The notes: generated by a model not told the origin, from the letters alone. Shown: positions 44,885 to 54,648, counted from the stretch's first letter. The stretch is DNA of 64,000 bases from Acidobacteriota bacterium (GCA_947482665.1 CANKJK010000004.1:205012-269011), one strand, 5' to 3'. Numbers and translations: made by a program.

Positions 44885-47087
44885 AGGCGGATTCATACCG
44901 CCGGTCCCCGAGGTTTTCGAGGCGACCGAAGACCTCGACGCCGCGCGTGACCCGCACCGATGCGCCGGCATCGACGGTGCCGAAGCCGGTCGCCGTGAAG
45001 ACGCCCCCGAAGGCGCCGTAGCTGGGCTCGATGTCGCGCACCTGGCCGCGCATCACCGCCTGCGTGAACAGGGCGACACGCCCACGGGTCCAGGTGGCGG
45101 AGATCGTCCCCTGGTGGCGGGGCCGGCGGATCAGCGCTTCGCCAGCCGTGTACGGCGAGGGCACCTGGCCATCGGCGCGGTCCACCGAGAGGATGCGCGT
45201 GGCGAGGAAGGTGTACGTGGCGCGGATGTCGAGCGCGCGGGAGGGCCGGGCGCTCGCGCCCAGTTCAAGCCCACGGGAGCGCGCATTGGAGATGTTGTCT
45301 GTGCGGAACTGGCTGGCGTTCCGGAACGAACGGCCCACCGAGACGATCAGGTCGTCGTAGCTGTTCAGAAACACGGTGCCGTCGAGCGCCACGCGGCCAC
45401 TGGCCAGCGTCTGCTGGATGCCGCCATCGACGCTCCGGCTGCGCTCGGGCTTCAGGCTGGGATTGTCCGTGAATGCGATCTCGAAGGCGTCCGGCGGACG
45501 GATGCCCGTGCCGGCGCTGACGCGCAGGCGCGTCTCGCGCCGTTCGGTCGAGCCGGGCACGCGGAACGCGACGGAGAGCTTCGGGTTGGCGGAGGTGATC
45601 GTCTCCTGCGCGAATGCAGGCCGTGGCTGGAAGGCGAAGGGGTCGGCCTCCAGCGCATCGCGCCGGATCTGCTCGACGCGCAGGCCGGCCGCGATGGACC
45701 AGTTCGTGGAGGGCGTCAGGCGCGCTTCGGCGAAGTAGCCGGCCACCCAGCGTTCAATCGGCACGCCGGTGCCGGCCAGGCCCGTGATGAAGGTGCTCTC
45801 GCCGCGCTCACGCAGCGCCTCGAAGCCGGCCGTCACGCCGACGCGGGCATTGATGGCGGCGTCCGTCTGCGACCGCACCGAGGTGCGACGCGTGCCCGAG
45901 GTGGACTTCCCGTACGGGCTGACGAACTGCGAATCGAAGTCGCCGATGGCCACCGTCGTGCGCTGGCGCACCCGACCGGACCCGCCGAATGGCTCGCTCC
46001 AGTCCGCGCTCGCCTGCGTGCGGTCGTTGGTGCCGCGCGAGATGGTGTCGATGGCGGTATAGGCCGCGATGGGATTCGAGCCGTAGGGGCCCGGGAAGCC
46101 GTGGTCCGTGCGGGAGACCTGCACCTGGCCGAGGACCGTGCGCCCGTCGCGGTTCCAGCCGCCTCCGACGCTGACGTGGCTCGCCGTGCCATCGTCGTTG
46201 GAGACGCGTGTCTTCGTGGCCGGCGCGATGTCCGTATAGCCGTCGCTCTGCCACCGCTCGGTGGCGGCATTCCACTGCCAGCCGTTGCGTCCGCCGCTGG
46301 TGCCGGCACGGGCGCGCATCGAGCCGAGCGAGCCAGCTTCAATCAGCCCTTCGGCGCGGTCGCGTATCTGGCGCTTCGAGACGATCTGGATGACGCCACC
46401 GATCGCGTCCGATCCGAACACCGCGCTCTGCGGGCCGCGCACGACCTCGACGCGGTCGACGTCCACGAGCGGAATCTGCGAGAGGTCGAGGCCGCCGCCG
46501 AAGAAGTTCACGCGCACGCCGTCGAGCAGCACGAGCGTGAAATCCGATTCGCCGCCACGGGTGAAGAGCGAGGTGGTCGTGCCCGCCGTACCGTTGCGCG
46601 CGACGGAGAGCCCGGGCACATAGGCCAGGGCATCACCCGGCGTCCGGATCTGGCGCGCGGCGATGTCGGTGCCCGTGAGCACCGTGATCGTCGAGGCGGA
46701 CTGGCTCAGCGGGAGGTCCGTCTGGCCGGCGGAGACGACCACGGATTCGGTCAGTGCGCTCACGCGCAGGCGCACCGCGAGGTCTGTCATGGATGCGCCG
46801 GACTGGACGCGCTGGACATCCGACGAGAATCCGTCGAGGATGACGCGCACCTCATAGGGGCCGTCCGGCAGCGTGGTCGTTTCGAATCGGCCCCGCGCGT
46901 CGGTCGTGGTCTCGGCGACGGCCGCAAAGGCGCTGCGCACAACGACGCGTGCGCCCGGCGCGGGGCGCCCGTCCGGATCCGTGACCGTGCCGCGCACGAC
47001 GCCGGCGGCTGCGGACGAGGCTATGAGGAGAAGAAGAGAGAATACGAACGAAAACGAGCGGAGCATGGGCGTCCTCCCGGCGTTCAT
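44823..47087 (-). CDS. btuB: TonB-dependent cobalamin outer-membrane receptor
   Basis: A 754-residue protein with a signal peptide; either ATG 47087 or ATG 47066 is possible. It carries an N-terminal carboxypeptidase-regulatory-like domain (RGTVTDPDGRPAPGARVVV) of the kind that precedes plugs in many Acidobacteria and Bacteroidetes receptors. The plug follows (DALAYVPGLSVARNG, VEVVRGPQSAVFGSDAIGGVIQIV), then a 22-strand barrel ending YGFPAPGRLAFAGVRLAASR. Its position directly after a cobalamin riboswitch and before btuDCF identifies the substrate as a corrinoid. TonB and ExbBD are not in this window. Confidence 0.92.
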   Translation of the reverse strand: MNAGRTPMLRSFSFVFSLLLLIASSAAAGVVRGTVTDPDGRPAPGARVVVRSAFAAVAETTTDARGRFETTTLPDGPYEVRVILDGFSSDVQRVQSGASMTDLAVRLRVSALTESVVVSAGQTDLPLSQSASTITVLTGTDIAARQIRTPGDALAYVPGLSVARNGTAGTTTSLFTRGGESDFTLVLLDGVRVNFFGGGLDLSQIPLVDVDRVEVVRGPQSAVFGSDAIGGVIQIVSKRQIRDRAEGLIEAGSLGSMRARAGTSGGRNGWQWNAATERWQSDGYTDIAPATKTRVSNDDGTASHVSVGGGWNRDGRTVLGQVQVSRTDHGFPGPYGSNPIAAYTAIDTISRGTNDRTQASADWSEPFGGSGRVRQRTTVAIGDFDSQFVSPYGKSTSGTRRTSVRSQTDAAINARVGVTAGFEALRERGESTFITGLAGTGVPIERWVAGYFAEARLTPSTNWSIAAGLRVEQIRRDALEADPFAFQPRPAFAQETITSANPKLSVAFRVPGSTERRETRLRVSAGTGIRPPDAFEIAFTDNPSLKPERSRSVDGGIQQTLASGRVALDGTVFLNSYDDLIVSVGRSFRNASQFRTDNISNARSRGLELGASARPSRALDIRATYTFLATRILSVDRADGQVPSPYTAGEALIRRPRHQGTISATWTRGRVALFTQAVMRGQVRDIEPSYGAFGGVFTATGFGTVDAGASVRVTRGVEVFGRLENLGDRRYESAYGFPAPGRLAFAGVRLAASR

Positions 47088-47107
47088 CGCGCCAGAAATG
47101 GGACAAA

Positions 47108-47225
47108 GCGCCGGTGGCAGGTCTCCTGACTCGCGGACATTGCTGTCCGCTTACAGTGGCGGGACCGTGTGGGCTTTGAACCCACTTCCCCTGCAGCCGG
47201 GCGGTGTCAGTTTGAGAGGGCCACT
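47108..47225 (-). promoter_or_regulatory. Cobalamin riboswitch
   Basis: On the minus strand, just upstream of btuB, the leader contains the hallmark cobalamin-riboswitch blocks in order: GCAGGGGAAGTGGG, then AAAGCCCACACGGTCCCGCC followed by ACTGTAA, a GCGGAC/GTCCGC arm pair, and GAGTCAGGAGACCTGCC (B12 box) at about 47116-47133. It ends about 20 bases before the btuB start region. When bound to adenosylcobalamin it should sequester the ribosome site or terminate transcription of the whole btuBDCF operon. This is a direct sequence match, not context. Confidence 0.96.
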
Positions 47226-47252
47226 ATAGCACGCTAAAATCAGAGGCCTCAG

Positions 47253-48383
47253 ATGACAGCACGCGTTCAGGCAGCGGGCCTCGGTGACATTGCGGCGAAG
47301 CTCGAGGCAGGCACGCGCCTGACCTTCGACGACGGCGTGCGGCTCTTTGCCTGCGACGATCTGCTCGCGCTTGGCGCGCTGGCCAATCGTGAACGCGAGA
47401 AGCGCCACGCGGGCCGCACCTACTTCAACTACAACCTGCGGCTCGAAGCCACCAACGTGTGCGTGGCGACGTGCCTCTTTTGTTCCTTCTCGCGCCTCGA
47501 GCCTGATGCGCCGGCGGCCTATACCATGAGCCTCGAAGAGGCGTGGGACAAGCTGCGCAGCCGCGCACACCAGGCGCTCACCGAAGTCCACGTCGTCAAC
47601 GGCCTCCATCCCGACCTGCCGTTCAGCTACTACACGGAACTGCTGGAGGGGTTGAAGCGCGTGCGCCCGGGCATTCACCTGAAGTGTTTCACCGCCGTCG
47701 AGATCGCCTTCTTTGCCGACACCTACGGCAAGACCGACGAGCAGGTGCTCTGTGAACTGATGGCCGCGGGGCTCGATTCCCTCCCAGGCGGCGGCGCCGA
47801 AATCTTCGCCGAGCGCGTGCGCAAGAAGATCTGCCACGACAAGTGCGGCTCGGATCGGTATCTGGAGATCCACCGCACCGCCCACCGCCTCGGCCTGCGC
47901 ACCAACGTCACGATGCTCTACGGACACATCGAGACGATGGAGGAGCGCGTGGACCACATGCTGCGGTGCAGAGCGCTGCAGGACGAGACGGGCGGCTTCC
48001 AGGCGTTCATTCCGCTGGCCTTCCATCCGGACAACAACCAGATGCGCAAGCTCCCCGCGCCGACTGCCACCGATACGCTGAAGGTGCACGCCGTCGCGCG
48101 GCTGATGCTCGACAACATCCCGCACGTGAAGGCCTTCTGGATTGCGACGGGGCTGGATCTGGCGCAGTTGGCGCTGTGGTTCGGCGCGGACGACCTCGAC
48201 GGCACCGTGCAGGAGGAAAAGATCTACCACATGGCCGGGAGCCCGACGCCCGAGGCCATGACGACCTCCGGCATTGCGCGGCTCGTGCGCGCCGCCGGCC
48301 GCGAACCGCTCGAGCGCGACACGCTCTACAACATCGTCAGCATTCCCCAGGAGCCTGGCGCTCCTGTGCCGGCCGCACGCTAG
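47253..48383 (+). CDS. mqnE: Aminofutalosine synthase
   Basis: A 376-residue radical SAM enzyme with CVATCLFCSF (CxxxCxxC) in LEATNVCVATCLFCSF. The segments LDSLPGGGAEIFAERVRKKI and HRTAHRLGLRTNVTMLYGHI and the C-terminal block FIPLAFHPDNNQM separate MqnE from MqnC. It adds the adenosyl radical to 3-(1-carboxyvinyloxy)benzoate to form aminofutalosine, the first radical step of the menaquinone futalosine route. It is divergent from the btu operon across the riboswitch leader and is followed by nadA after 21 bases. Confidence 0.93.
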   Translation: MTARVQAAGLGDIAAKLEAGTRLTFDDGVRLFACDDLLALGALANREREKRHAGRTYFNYNLRLEATNVCVATCLFCSFSRLEPDAPAAYTMSLEEAWDKLRSRAHQALTEVHVVNGLHPDLPFSYYTELLEGLKRVRPGIHLKCFTAVEIAFFADTYGKTDEQVLCELMAAGLDSLPGGGAEIFAERVRKKICHDKCGSDRYLEIHRTAHRLGLRTNVTMLYGHIETMEERVDHMLRCRALQDETGGFQAFIPLAFHPDNNQMRKLPAPTATDTLKVHAVARLMLDNIPHVKAFWIATGLDLAQLALWFGADDLDGTVQEEKIYHMAGSPTPEAMTTSGIARLVRAAGREPLERDTLYNIVSIPQEPGAPVPAAR

Positions 48384-48404
48384 CCGATCGCTATACTGAA
48401 GTCA

Positions 48405-49562
48405 GTGGCGTCCTTCCTTCACGTCCTGACGGACTTCGAGAAGCAGAGCATCGGCGAGCGGCAGTCCCTGCCCGAGCGCTACCTCGGCTTGTCCGATGCC
48501 GAGATGGAGACCCGCATCACTGCCGCACGAAAGACGCTCGGCAGCCGGGTGGTGATCCTCGGTCACCACTACCAGCGCGACGAAGTCTTCAAGTTCGCGG
48601 ACTACACGGGCGATTCCTTCAAGCTGGCCCGGCAGATCGCCTCGCGCCCCGAGGCGGACTACATCGTCTTCTGTGGCGTGCACTTCATGGCCGAGAGTGC
48701 CGACGTGCTGGCCGCGCCCCATCAGCAGGTCATCCTCCCGGACCTGGCGGCCGGCTGCTCGATGGCCGACATGGCCACGCCCGACCAGCTCGAAGCCTCG
48801 TGGGCGGACCTCGAGCGGATGGGTGTCGTCACGGGGGGCGGTGGGAAGGCGGGCCTGGTGCCGGTCACCTACATCAACTCGGCCGCCTCGATTAAGGCGT
48901 TTGTCGGCGAACGCGGCGGCACCGTCTGCACCTCCTCGAACTGCGCGGCCACGCTGACCTGGGCTTTCGAGCGCGGCGAGCGCGTGCTCTTCATGCCCGA
49001 CCAGCATCTCGGGCGCAACACCGCCTACAAGATGGGCATGCCGCTCGACGAGATGGTCGTGTGGGATCCGGACCAGCCCGATGGCGGTCTCGAACCCGAG
49101 GCGGTGCGCCGCGCACGGATGATTCTGTGGAAGGGGCACTGCTCGGTGCACACGCGCTTCTCGGCGCAGCAGATCCAGTCGTTGCGCGATGAGTACCCCG
49201 GCATCCGGGTAATCGTCCACCCTGAGGTGCCGTGGGATGTCGTGCAGGCGGCTGACGATGCCGGCAGTACGGAGTACATCATCCGGCAAGTGAAGGAGAG
49301 CCCGGAAGGTTCCGTGTGGGCCGTCGGCACCGAGATTCATCTGGTGAACCGGTTGGCGCACGAGGTGGCGCCGGACCGCACCGTGCTCTCGCTGGATTCG
49401 CTCGGGTGCCTCTGCTCCACGATGTTCCGCGTCAGTCCCAACCACCTGCTCTGGGTGCTGGAGGAGCTCGTGGAAGGCCGGGTCCACAACCGCATCACCG
49501 TGCCGGACGAGCAGAAGCACTGGAACCGGGTCGCGCTCGACCGGATGCTTTCGATTCACTAA
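48405..49562 (+). CDS. nadA: Quinolinate synthase
   Basis: A 385-residue protein from a GTG start 21 bases after mqnE. It contains VVILGHHYQRDEVFKFADY, FCGVHFMAESADVL (Cys90), VCTSSNCAATL (Cys175/180) and LGCLCSTM (334-337), which provide the ligands of the 4Fe-4S cluster and the substrate-binding motifs. NadA condenses iminoaspartate with dihydroxyacetone phosphate to quinolinate in de novo NAD synthesis. nadB and nadC are not adjacent. The length is slightly greater than E. coli NadA because of an N-terminal extension. Confidence 0.96.
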   Translation: MASFLHVLTDFEKQSIGERQSLPERYLGLSDAEMETRITAARKTLGSRVVILGHHYQRDEVFKFADYTGDSFKLARQIASRPEADYIVFCGVHFMAESADVLAAPHQQVILPDLAAGCSMADMATPDQLEASWADLERMGVVTGGGGKAGLVPVTYINSAASIKAFVGERGGTVCTSSNCAATLTWAFERGERVLFMPDQHLGRNTAYKMGMPLDEMVVWDPDQPDGGLEPEAVRRARMILWKGHCSVHTRFSAQQIQSLRDEYPGIRVIVHPEVPWDVVQAADDAGSTEYIIRQVKESPEGSVWAVGTEIHLVNRLAHEVAPDRTVLSLDSLGCLCSTMFRVSPNHLLWVLEELVEGRVHNRITVPDEQKHWNRVALDRMLSIH

Positions 49563-49658
49563 GCCCCTGGGGACAGGCTCAGCCGTTCCGCGATACCATC
49601 TCCTCCGGCGACCGGCGTTTCCGGCCCGCCAATTCCCGCGTCACCGCGAGGAGGATTG

Positions 49659-50288
49659 ATGGCTCTGTCAGACCTCTATTCAAACGTTCAGATTCTGCTC
49701 CGCTGGGTCCACGTCCTGGCCGGCATCATCTGGATCGGTCATCTGTACTTCTTCAACTTCGTCAACGTCCCTTTCCAGGGCAAGATCGCTCCGGACGTCA
49801 AGAAAGCGGTGAATCCGGAACTGCTGCCGCGCGCGCTCTTCTGGTTCCGCTGGGGCGCGATGTTCACCTTCGTGATCGGCCTCGTCCTCTTCACGCAGCT
49901 CTACATGTACCAGGGCGGTGGCCACTTCGGTCCGACGTCGCTCTTCCACGACGAGCAGGGGCTGACCAGCCGCGCGGTGTGGATCCTGGGCGGCATGGTG
50001 CTCGGCACCATCATGTGGTTCAACGTGTGGTTCATCATCTGGCCGGCGCAGCAGAAGATCATCCGCGGCGTGCGCGACGGCAAGCCGGCAGATCCGGCGC
50101 TCCCGAAACGCGCCCTGATGGCCTCGCGCCTCAATGCGTATCTCTCGGGTCCGATGCTCTTCGGGATGCTGGCGGCCTCGCACTACGGCGGCATGAACCT
50201 GGCGACGGCCGTCGTCGCGATCGTGCTCGGTCTCGCGGTGATCTGGCACTTCATCGGCATCAGCCCGAAGGCCGGTTCGTCGATCTAG
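49659..50288 (+). CDS. PuuD/urate hydroxylase N-terminal-like membrane protein
   Basis: From the ATG at 49659, which follows GAGGAG, the 209-residue product has about five transmembrane segments. It matches the membrane part of PuuD-type urate hydroxylase, including RWVHVLAGIIWIGHLYFFNF and WFIIWPAQQKIIRGV. The cytochrome-c domain that PuuD carries C-terminally is absent, so it is a standalone membrane domain. His residues in WVHVLAG and WIGHLYF could bind haem b. Function is not assignable. No partner is obvious in the neighbouring genes. Confidence 0.8.
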   Translation: MALSDLYSNVQILLRWVHVLAGIIWIGHLYFFNFVNVPFQGKIAPDVKKAVNPELLPRALFWFRWGAMFTFVIGLVLFTQLYMYQGGGHFGPTSLFHDEQGLTSRAVWILGGMVLGTIMWFNVWFIIWPAQQKIIRGVRDGKPADPALPKRALMASRLNAYLSGPMLFGMLAASHYGGMNLATAVVAIVLGLAVIWHFIGISPKAGSSI

Positions 50289-50457
50289 CTCGTTCCTGTT
50301 CGGGCCGGTGGCGCGTCAGGTGTCACCGGCCAACTCCCGCCCTCCGCCGCCCGTCTGCGGCGCCCCATTCCGACCCTTCCCGGTGCGTGCCGATAGTCGT
50401 TTCCTCTGCGGCGGGATGCATCTTGACAGCGCAGCATGTGAGCATCATGATGCCTTC

Positions 50458-50730
50458 ATGAGAACGACGGTGACGCTGGACTCCGATGTGGAGCGTCTGC
50501 TGCGCGACGCCATGCATCGATCGAGGCGTTCGTTCAAGGACACGCTCAATGCCGCGATTCGCACGGCCCTGGTCCCGAAGCGGGTGTCGTCATCGCAGTC
50601 GCCCTTTGTCGTCAAGGCCAGGGCGATGGGGCTGCGCGCGGGCATCGACCCCGCCGGGTTGAACCGGCTGGTCGATGATCTGGAGATTGATGCCGTCGCG
50701 GTGCCGCCGCGCCGAGCGAGACGTGCGTGA
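50458..50730 (+). CDS. vapB: VapB-type antitoxin (ribbon-helix-helix-like)
   Basis: A 90-residue protein, with start ATG at 50458. The N-terminus MRTTVTLDSDVERLLRDAM is a typical DNA-binding ribbon-helix-helix or VapB-like strand and helix. A basic central part is followed by a C-terminal VDDLEIDAVAVPP, the sort of tail that blocks the toxin. The stop overlaps the toxin start (GTGA), the usual arrangement for VapBC with autoregulation by the complex. The frame before 50458 has no similarity to the family. Confidence 0.85.
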   Translation: MRTTVTLDSDVERLLRDAMHRSRRSFKDTLNAAIRTALVPKRVSSSQSPFVVKARAMGLRAGIDPAGLNRLVDDLEIDAVAVPPRRARRA

Positions 50731-51191
50731 TCATCCCCGACGTCAACCTGCTGCTCTACACCTACGACGCATCTTCTCCAGACCACAAGGCGTCTGCCGC
50801 CTGGTGGCAGGCGTGTCTGACGGGCGATGAGCCTGTCGGCCTTGCCAAGGTCGTGGTGTTCGGGTTTCTTCGTCTGGCGACAAGTCCGAGGGTCTACAGC
50901 CACCCGATGACGGTGGCGGAGGCGGCGGGTCACGTACGGACCTGGGTGCAGCAACCCATGGTACGCGTGCTCGATTCCACGCCGCGCCACCTGGAACTCG
51001 TTATGGGACTCCTCGAAGCGGCTGGAACGGCCGCAAACCTCGTGACCGACGCGCAGATTGCGGCGGCTGCGCTCGAGCATGGCGGCGTCGTGCACACGAC
51101 GGATGCGGATTTCCTGCGGTTCGGCGACGTGCGCTGGATCAACCCGTTGCGGCGCACGGGCAGGGCAGCAACACCGCGGTCAGTGCGGTAG
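50727..51191 (+). CDS. vapC: VapC-type PIN-domain toxin
   Basis: A 154-residue PIN-domain protein from a GTG start overlapping the antitoxin stop. Acidic residues of the ribonuclease site are visible: Asp5 in IIPDVNLLLYTYD, then LVTDAQIAAAA and HTTDADFLRFGDV. VapC toxins cleave RNA (often initiator tRNA or rRNA) and are neutralised by VapB. Its end overlaps the convergent MFS transporter gene by 12 bases. The cognate pair may act in stress response or simply persist as an addiction module. Confidence 0.88.
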   Translation: MIIPDVNLLLYTYDASSPDHKASAAWWQACLTGDEPVGLAKVVVFGFLRLATSPRVYSHPMTVAEAAGHVRTWVQQPMVRVLDSTPRHLELVMGLLEAAGTAANLVTDAQIAAAALEHGGVVHTTDADFLRFGDVRWINPLRRTGRAATPRSVR

Positions 51192-52445
51192 CCCGCTGTC
51201 CTCCGCCTGCTTCAGGCGCACACCCTCCCGGCCGTCATACCGAATGAACCGCGGCAGCAGCAGCGCCGCCACACCCGCACCCGCCAGACACAGCACACCG
51301 CCCGAGACCACCGACACGCGGAGCCCTGCGGCTGCAGCCACGAGTCCGGCTTCCGCGTTGCCCAGATACGGGCCGGTGAGATAGCTCAGCATCTCGATGC
51401 TGGCCATGCGGCCGCGCAGGCGGTCCGGAATGGTCTGGTTCCAGATCGTCATCCGGAAGAGCGCGCTGACGTTGTCGGCCGCGCCCGCAACCGCCAGACA
51501 CAGCAGCGCCACCCACAGGTGATGCGCCAGCCCGAAGCCCACGATGGCCACGCCCCAGACGCCGACGGCCAGCGTGATCGCGAGACCATGCCGCCTCACC
51601 TTTGACGTCCACCCGGAGGTCAGACTCATCACGAGCGGGCCCACCGCCAGCATCGAGTAGAACCAGCCGACCGAGGCGCCCGGGAATTGCTCGGCGATGG
51701 CGGGGAAGAGCGCCATCGGCATGCCGAAGAACATGGCAATGAGATCGAGTACGTAGGTCCCGATCAGCTCCTGCCGGTCGCGGGCGTAGCGCCACGATTC
51801 GACGACGGACTTGAGGCTCGGCCGGTCCGCCTGCACCGGCGGCGGGATGGCGCGGATCAGCAGCATCGTGACCACCGCGACGACAAACGTGGCCGCGTCG
51901 AGCAGGAAAGCGGGCCCCGCGCCCGCCGTGGCCACGACGGTGCCGGCGATGCCGGGGCCGATGATGTGGTTGAAGCTGTAGCGCACCATGCTGAGCGCGG
52001 CCACAGCCGGCATCTGCTCGGGCGGCAGCAGTCGCGGCGTGAGCGCTTCGAGGGCCGGGCGGTGGATGGAGCCGAGCGCAGCCATCAGTGCCGAGCCAGC
52101 AAAGAGCATCCACGCGTGCGGAGTCGGGAGCCAGGCATTCGCGGCCAGCGCGATGGTGCAGGCCGCCAGCCCAAGCTCGCTCCACACGATGAGCCGTCGC
52201 CGGTCCACGTAGTCGGCCAGGGCGCCGCCCACGAAGGCGAGCACCAGCATCGGCACGAACTCCGCCACGCCGAGCATGCCCACGGCAAACGGCGATCGCG
52301 TGAGCTGGTACATCTGGACCGGCAGCACCACGTAGCTCACGGCCGACCCGAACATCGAGACGAACTGCCCGATATAAAGCAGCCGGAAGTCGCGCGAGGT
52401 GCGCAGCGGCGTGACGTCGATCGTGACCGACGTGAGGAAGCTCAC
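51180..52445 (-). CDS. MFS transporter (EntS-like exporter family)
   Basis: A 421-residue membrane protein with twelve predicted helices. It starts with a GTG overlapping the moeA stop (GTGA), so it ends a Mo-cofactor block. N-terminal blocks FRLLYIGQFVSMFGSAVSYVVLPVQMYQL and ALADYVDRRRLIVWSE are typical of the MFS_3/EntS group that exports siderophores, drugs or metabolites. The substrate is unknown. Cotranscription with moeA could reflect only shared promoter use. Confidence 0.9.
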   Translation of the reverse strand: MSFLTSVTIDVTPLRTSRDFRLLYIGQFVSMFGSAVSYVVLPVQMYQLTRSPFAVGMLGVAEFVPMLVLAFVGGALADYVDRRRLIVWSELGLAACTIALAANAWLPTPHAWMLFAGSALMAALGSIHRPALEALTPRLLPPEQMPAVAALSMVRYSFNHIIGPGIAGTVVATAGAGPAFLLDAATFVVAVVTMLLIRAIPPPVQADRPSLKSVVESWRYARDRQELIGTYVLDLIAMFFGMPMALFPAIAEQFPGASVGWFYSMLAVGPLVMSLTSGWTSKVRRHGLAITLAVGVWGVAIVGFGLAHHLWVALLCLAVAGAADNVSALFRMTIWNQTIPDRLRGRMASIEMLSYLTGPYLGNAEAGLVAAAAGLRVSVVSGGVLCLAGAGVAALLLPRFIRYDGREGVRLKQAEDSGLPH

Positions 52446-53665
52446 AGCAGGTGCACGACGACGGCGGTGCCGGCCTCGACGGCCTCTACCGCGATCGGAA
52501 TTTCGATATAGCCGTCTGCCAGCGCGAGGCTCGTGATGTCGCCCGAGGCCTTGAAGGCCGGCCAGGCCTGCCCGTCAGCGAGGCGCACGGAGAGGAACTG
52601 GTGTCGGCCGGCAACCGACGGCACCCTTACACCCAGTGGCACGGTGACGCTCCGGACGCCGTCGGGCGGGAGCCGCGCGATGTGCCGCAGAGCGGGCACG
52701 AGCAGGATGTGGGCGTTCGAGAGGCACGAGGCCGGGTATCCCGGCATCCCGAAGAAGGGCTTGCCGTCCACGAGGCCGAACGCCATGGGCTTGCCCGGCT
52801 TCACCGAGATGCCGTGAAAGAGCACCTGTCCGCGGTCGGCCAGCACGTCGAGCAGCAGGTCGCGCTCCCCGACGGAGCTGCCGCCGGAAAAGACGAGCAC
52901 ATCGGCGTCGAGTGCTGCGTCGAGCGCACCGCGCAGCGCGTCCAGCTCGTCGGCTGCCGCGTGGTGCGGTTCGGCCTGGCCGCCGTGCTGGGTCACCAGC
53001 GCCGTCAGCGTGTAGCGATTGATGTCATGAATCTGGCCGGGCTCGAGATCCTGGCCGGGCTCGGCGATTTCATTGCCCGTCGAGAGGATGGCGACCCGCG
53101 GCTTCACGTACACGCTCACCTCGGCCGCGCCGATGGCGGCCACCGCGCCCACCCGGCTGGCGTTGAGATAGGTGCCCGCCGTCAGCACCGTCGAGCCTGC
53201 CGCGATGTCCGCGCCCTGGCGACCTACGTTCTGGCGCGGTGCGACGCTCGCGAAGATGCGCACCGTGCCGTCCGCCTCGCGCATCGTTTCTTCCACCATC
53301 ACCACGGCGTCGGCCCCCTCGGGCATGGGGGCGCCTGTGGCGATCTCGGAGCAGCGGCCGGGCGTGACGGGATAGCCCGGCATCTGGCCCGTGAACACCT
53401 GCTCGATGGTGCGCAGCACGCGCGGCTCGGCCCGCGAGGCGCCGGTGGTATCCGCCGCCCGCACCGCGTAGCCGTCCATGCCGGCTCGGGTGAAGGGCGG
53501 CACATCGCCCGGAGCGACGAGGTCCGTGGCCAGCACGCGCCCACCCGCCTCGTGCAGCAGCACCAGCTCGGTGCGCGAGAGGGGGCGGATCGCACCCGCG
53601 ATGAGGCGCTGGGCCTCCTCCAGCGGAATCGTCTGCCCGAACGGGCGCATGCGCGTGCCCGTCAT
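52442..53665 (-). CDS. moeA: Molybdopterin molybdotransferase
   Basis: A 407-residue protein from the ATG at 53665, which overlaps the moaB stop (ATGA); a longer open frame upstream is a shadow of moaB. It has MoeA motifs IPLEEAQRLI, DVPPFTRAGMDGYAV, IATGAPMPEGADAVVMVEE, ILSTGNEI and VFSGGSSVGERDLL. MoeA inserts molybdate into adenylylated molybdopterin. It is part of the moaB-moeA pair in the Mo cofactor pathway. Confidence 0.96.
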   Translation of the reverse strand: MTGTRMRPFGQTIPLEEAQRLIAGAIRPLSRTELVLLHEAGGRVLATDLVAPGDVPPFTRAGMDGYAVRAADTTGASRAEPRVLRTIEQVFTGQMPGYPVTPGRCSEIATGAPMPEGADAVVMVEETMREADGTVRIFASVAPRQNVGRQGADIAAGSTVLTAGTYLNASRVGAVAAIGAAEVSVYVKPRVAILSTGNEIAEPGQDLEPGQIHDINRYTLTALVTQHGGQAEPHHAAADELDALRGALDAALDADVLVFSGGSSVGERDLLLDVLADRGQVLFHGISVKPGKPMAFGLVDGKPFFGMPGYPASCLSNAHILLVPALRHIARLPPDGVRSVTVPLGVRVPSVAGRHQFLSVRLADGQAWPAFKASGDITSLALADGYIEIPIAVEAVEAGTAVVVHLL

Positions 53666-54165
53666 TTCGCGAGCTGCTGGGCAATGTGGCCCAGCTCGGG
53701 CAGGATCAACTGTTCCATCGCCAGCCGGACGGCGCCTTCCGATCCCGGCAGCACGAAGATGGCTCTGTGGCCCACCGTGCCCGCGAACGCGCGGCTCATC
53801 ATGGCGGCCGCGCCAATCTCCTGATAGCTCAGCCCGCGGAAGAGCTCGCCGAAGCCGTCGAGGCGCTTCTCGATAAGGCCCGCGATGGCTTCGTAGGTGC
53901 CGTCCCTCGACGTGATCCCCGTGCCCCCGGTCGTAATCACCACCTGCACGGCCGGATTCGCCAGCGCCGTAAGCACCGCCACGCGCACATCGGCCGGTTC
54001 GTCCTTGACGATGCGTGAGTCGGCGAGGATGTGCCCGGCGCCTGTGACGAGTGCGCGGATGGCCTGGCCGCTCGTGTCCGTGGCCTCCGTCCGCGTATCG
54101 CTGACCGTGAGCGCAAAGACGCCGACCGCCGCGGGCGCTGCCGCTTTGTGCTCGGTCGCGCTCAT
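53662..54165 (-). CDS. moaB: Molybdenum cofactor biosynthesis protein MoaB/Mog
   Basis: A 167-residue protein from the ATG at 54165 (overlapping the upstream stop). It has the molybdopterin-binding fold: [35 protein letters not shown] and GYLSY-like [19 protein letters not shown]. MoaB/Mog adenylylates molybdopterin before MoeA inserts the metal. The closely related MoaB annotation is preferred over MogA because of length. The gene order with moeA supports the role. Confidence 0.93.
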   Translation of the reverse strand: MSATEHKAAAPAAVGVFALTVSDTRTEATDTSGQAIRALVTGAGHILADSRIVKDEPADVRVAVLTALANPAVQVVITTGGTGITSRDGTYEAIAGLIEKRLDGFGELFRGLSYQEIGAAAMMSRAFAGTVGHRAIFVLPGSEGAVRLAMEQLILPELGHIAQQLAK

Positions 54166-54533
54166 CGAGGTTCCGCCTGGAGGGGATGCTCCGTAATGAC
54201 GTGGTCGCGCACGATCGTTCCTCCGAGGAGATGTTCCTGGATGATGCGTTCCAGCACCGGCGCATCGCAGTGGTGATACCAGACGCCTTCGGGGTAGACC
54301 ACGGCCACCGGACCACCCGTGCAGATCCGGAGGCAATTGGCCTTCGTGCGGAGCACGCCGCCCTGTTCCGAAAGGCCCAGTTCCTTCAGGCGCCGCTTCA
54401 GATATTCCCAGGCGTCGAGGCTTGCGGCCCCGTCGCAGCACTTGGGCGTCGTGGGGCCGGCACACAGGAAGATGTGGCGCCTGGCCACAGGGATTCCGAT
54501 GGAGACGGCCACCGCCTGGGCGGGTTCGGACAT
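54162..54533 (-). CDS. Thioredoxin-like 2Fe-2S ferredoxin
   Basis: A 123-residue protein from the ATG at 54533. It has [17 protein letters not shown] followed by [21 protein letters not shown], the cysteine pattern of the thioredoxin-like 2Fe-2S family (CbiX/NuoE-like ferredoxins). It probably donates electrons to a reductase, and the adjacency to Mo-cofactor genes suggests a Mo-enzyme partner (inference). The next gene overlaps by four bases (ATGA). Confidence 0.9.
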   Translation of the reverse strand: MSEPAQAVAVSIGIPVARRHIFLCAGPTTPKCCDGAASLDAWEYLKRRLKELGLSEQGGVLRTKANCLRICTGGPVAVVYPEGVWYHHCDAPVLERIIQEHLLGGTIVRDHVITEHPLQAEPR

Positions 54534-54648
54534 GGGAAAGAGCGTACACGGGACCTGCCCGCTTCGTCCTGAGGGCATGCTCGGGCTATACTGCCTGTCT
54601 GTGCTCGCCACCATGACCCCAAGAGGGGGCGGTGCACACCCCCCCCGC

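Noticed and set aside
53666..54316. Upstream extension of the moeA frame, as if fused to another protein
   Set aside because: The residues are Arg/Gly/His-rich shadow of moaB. The MoeA family start is at 53665.
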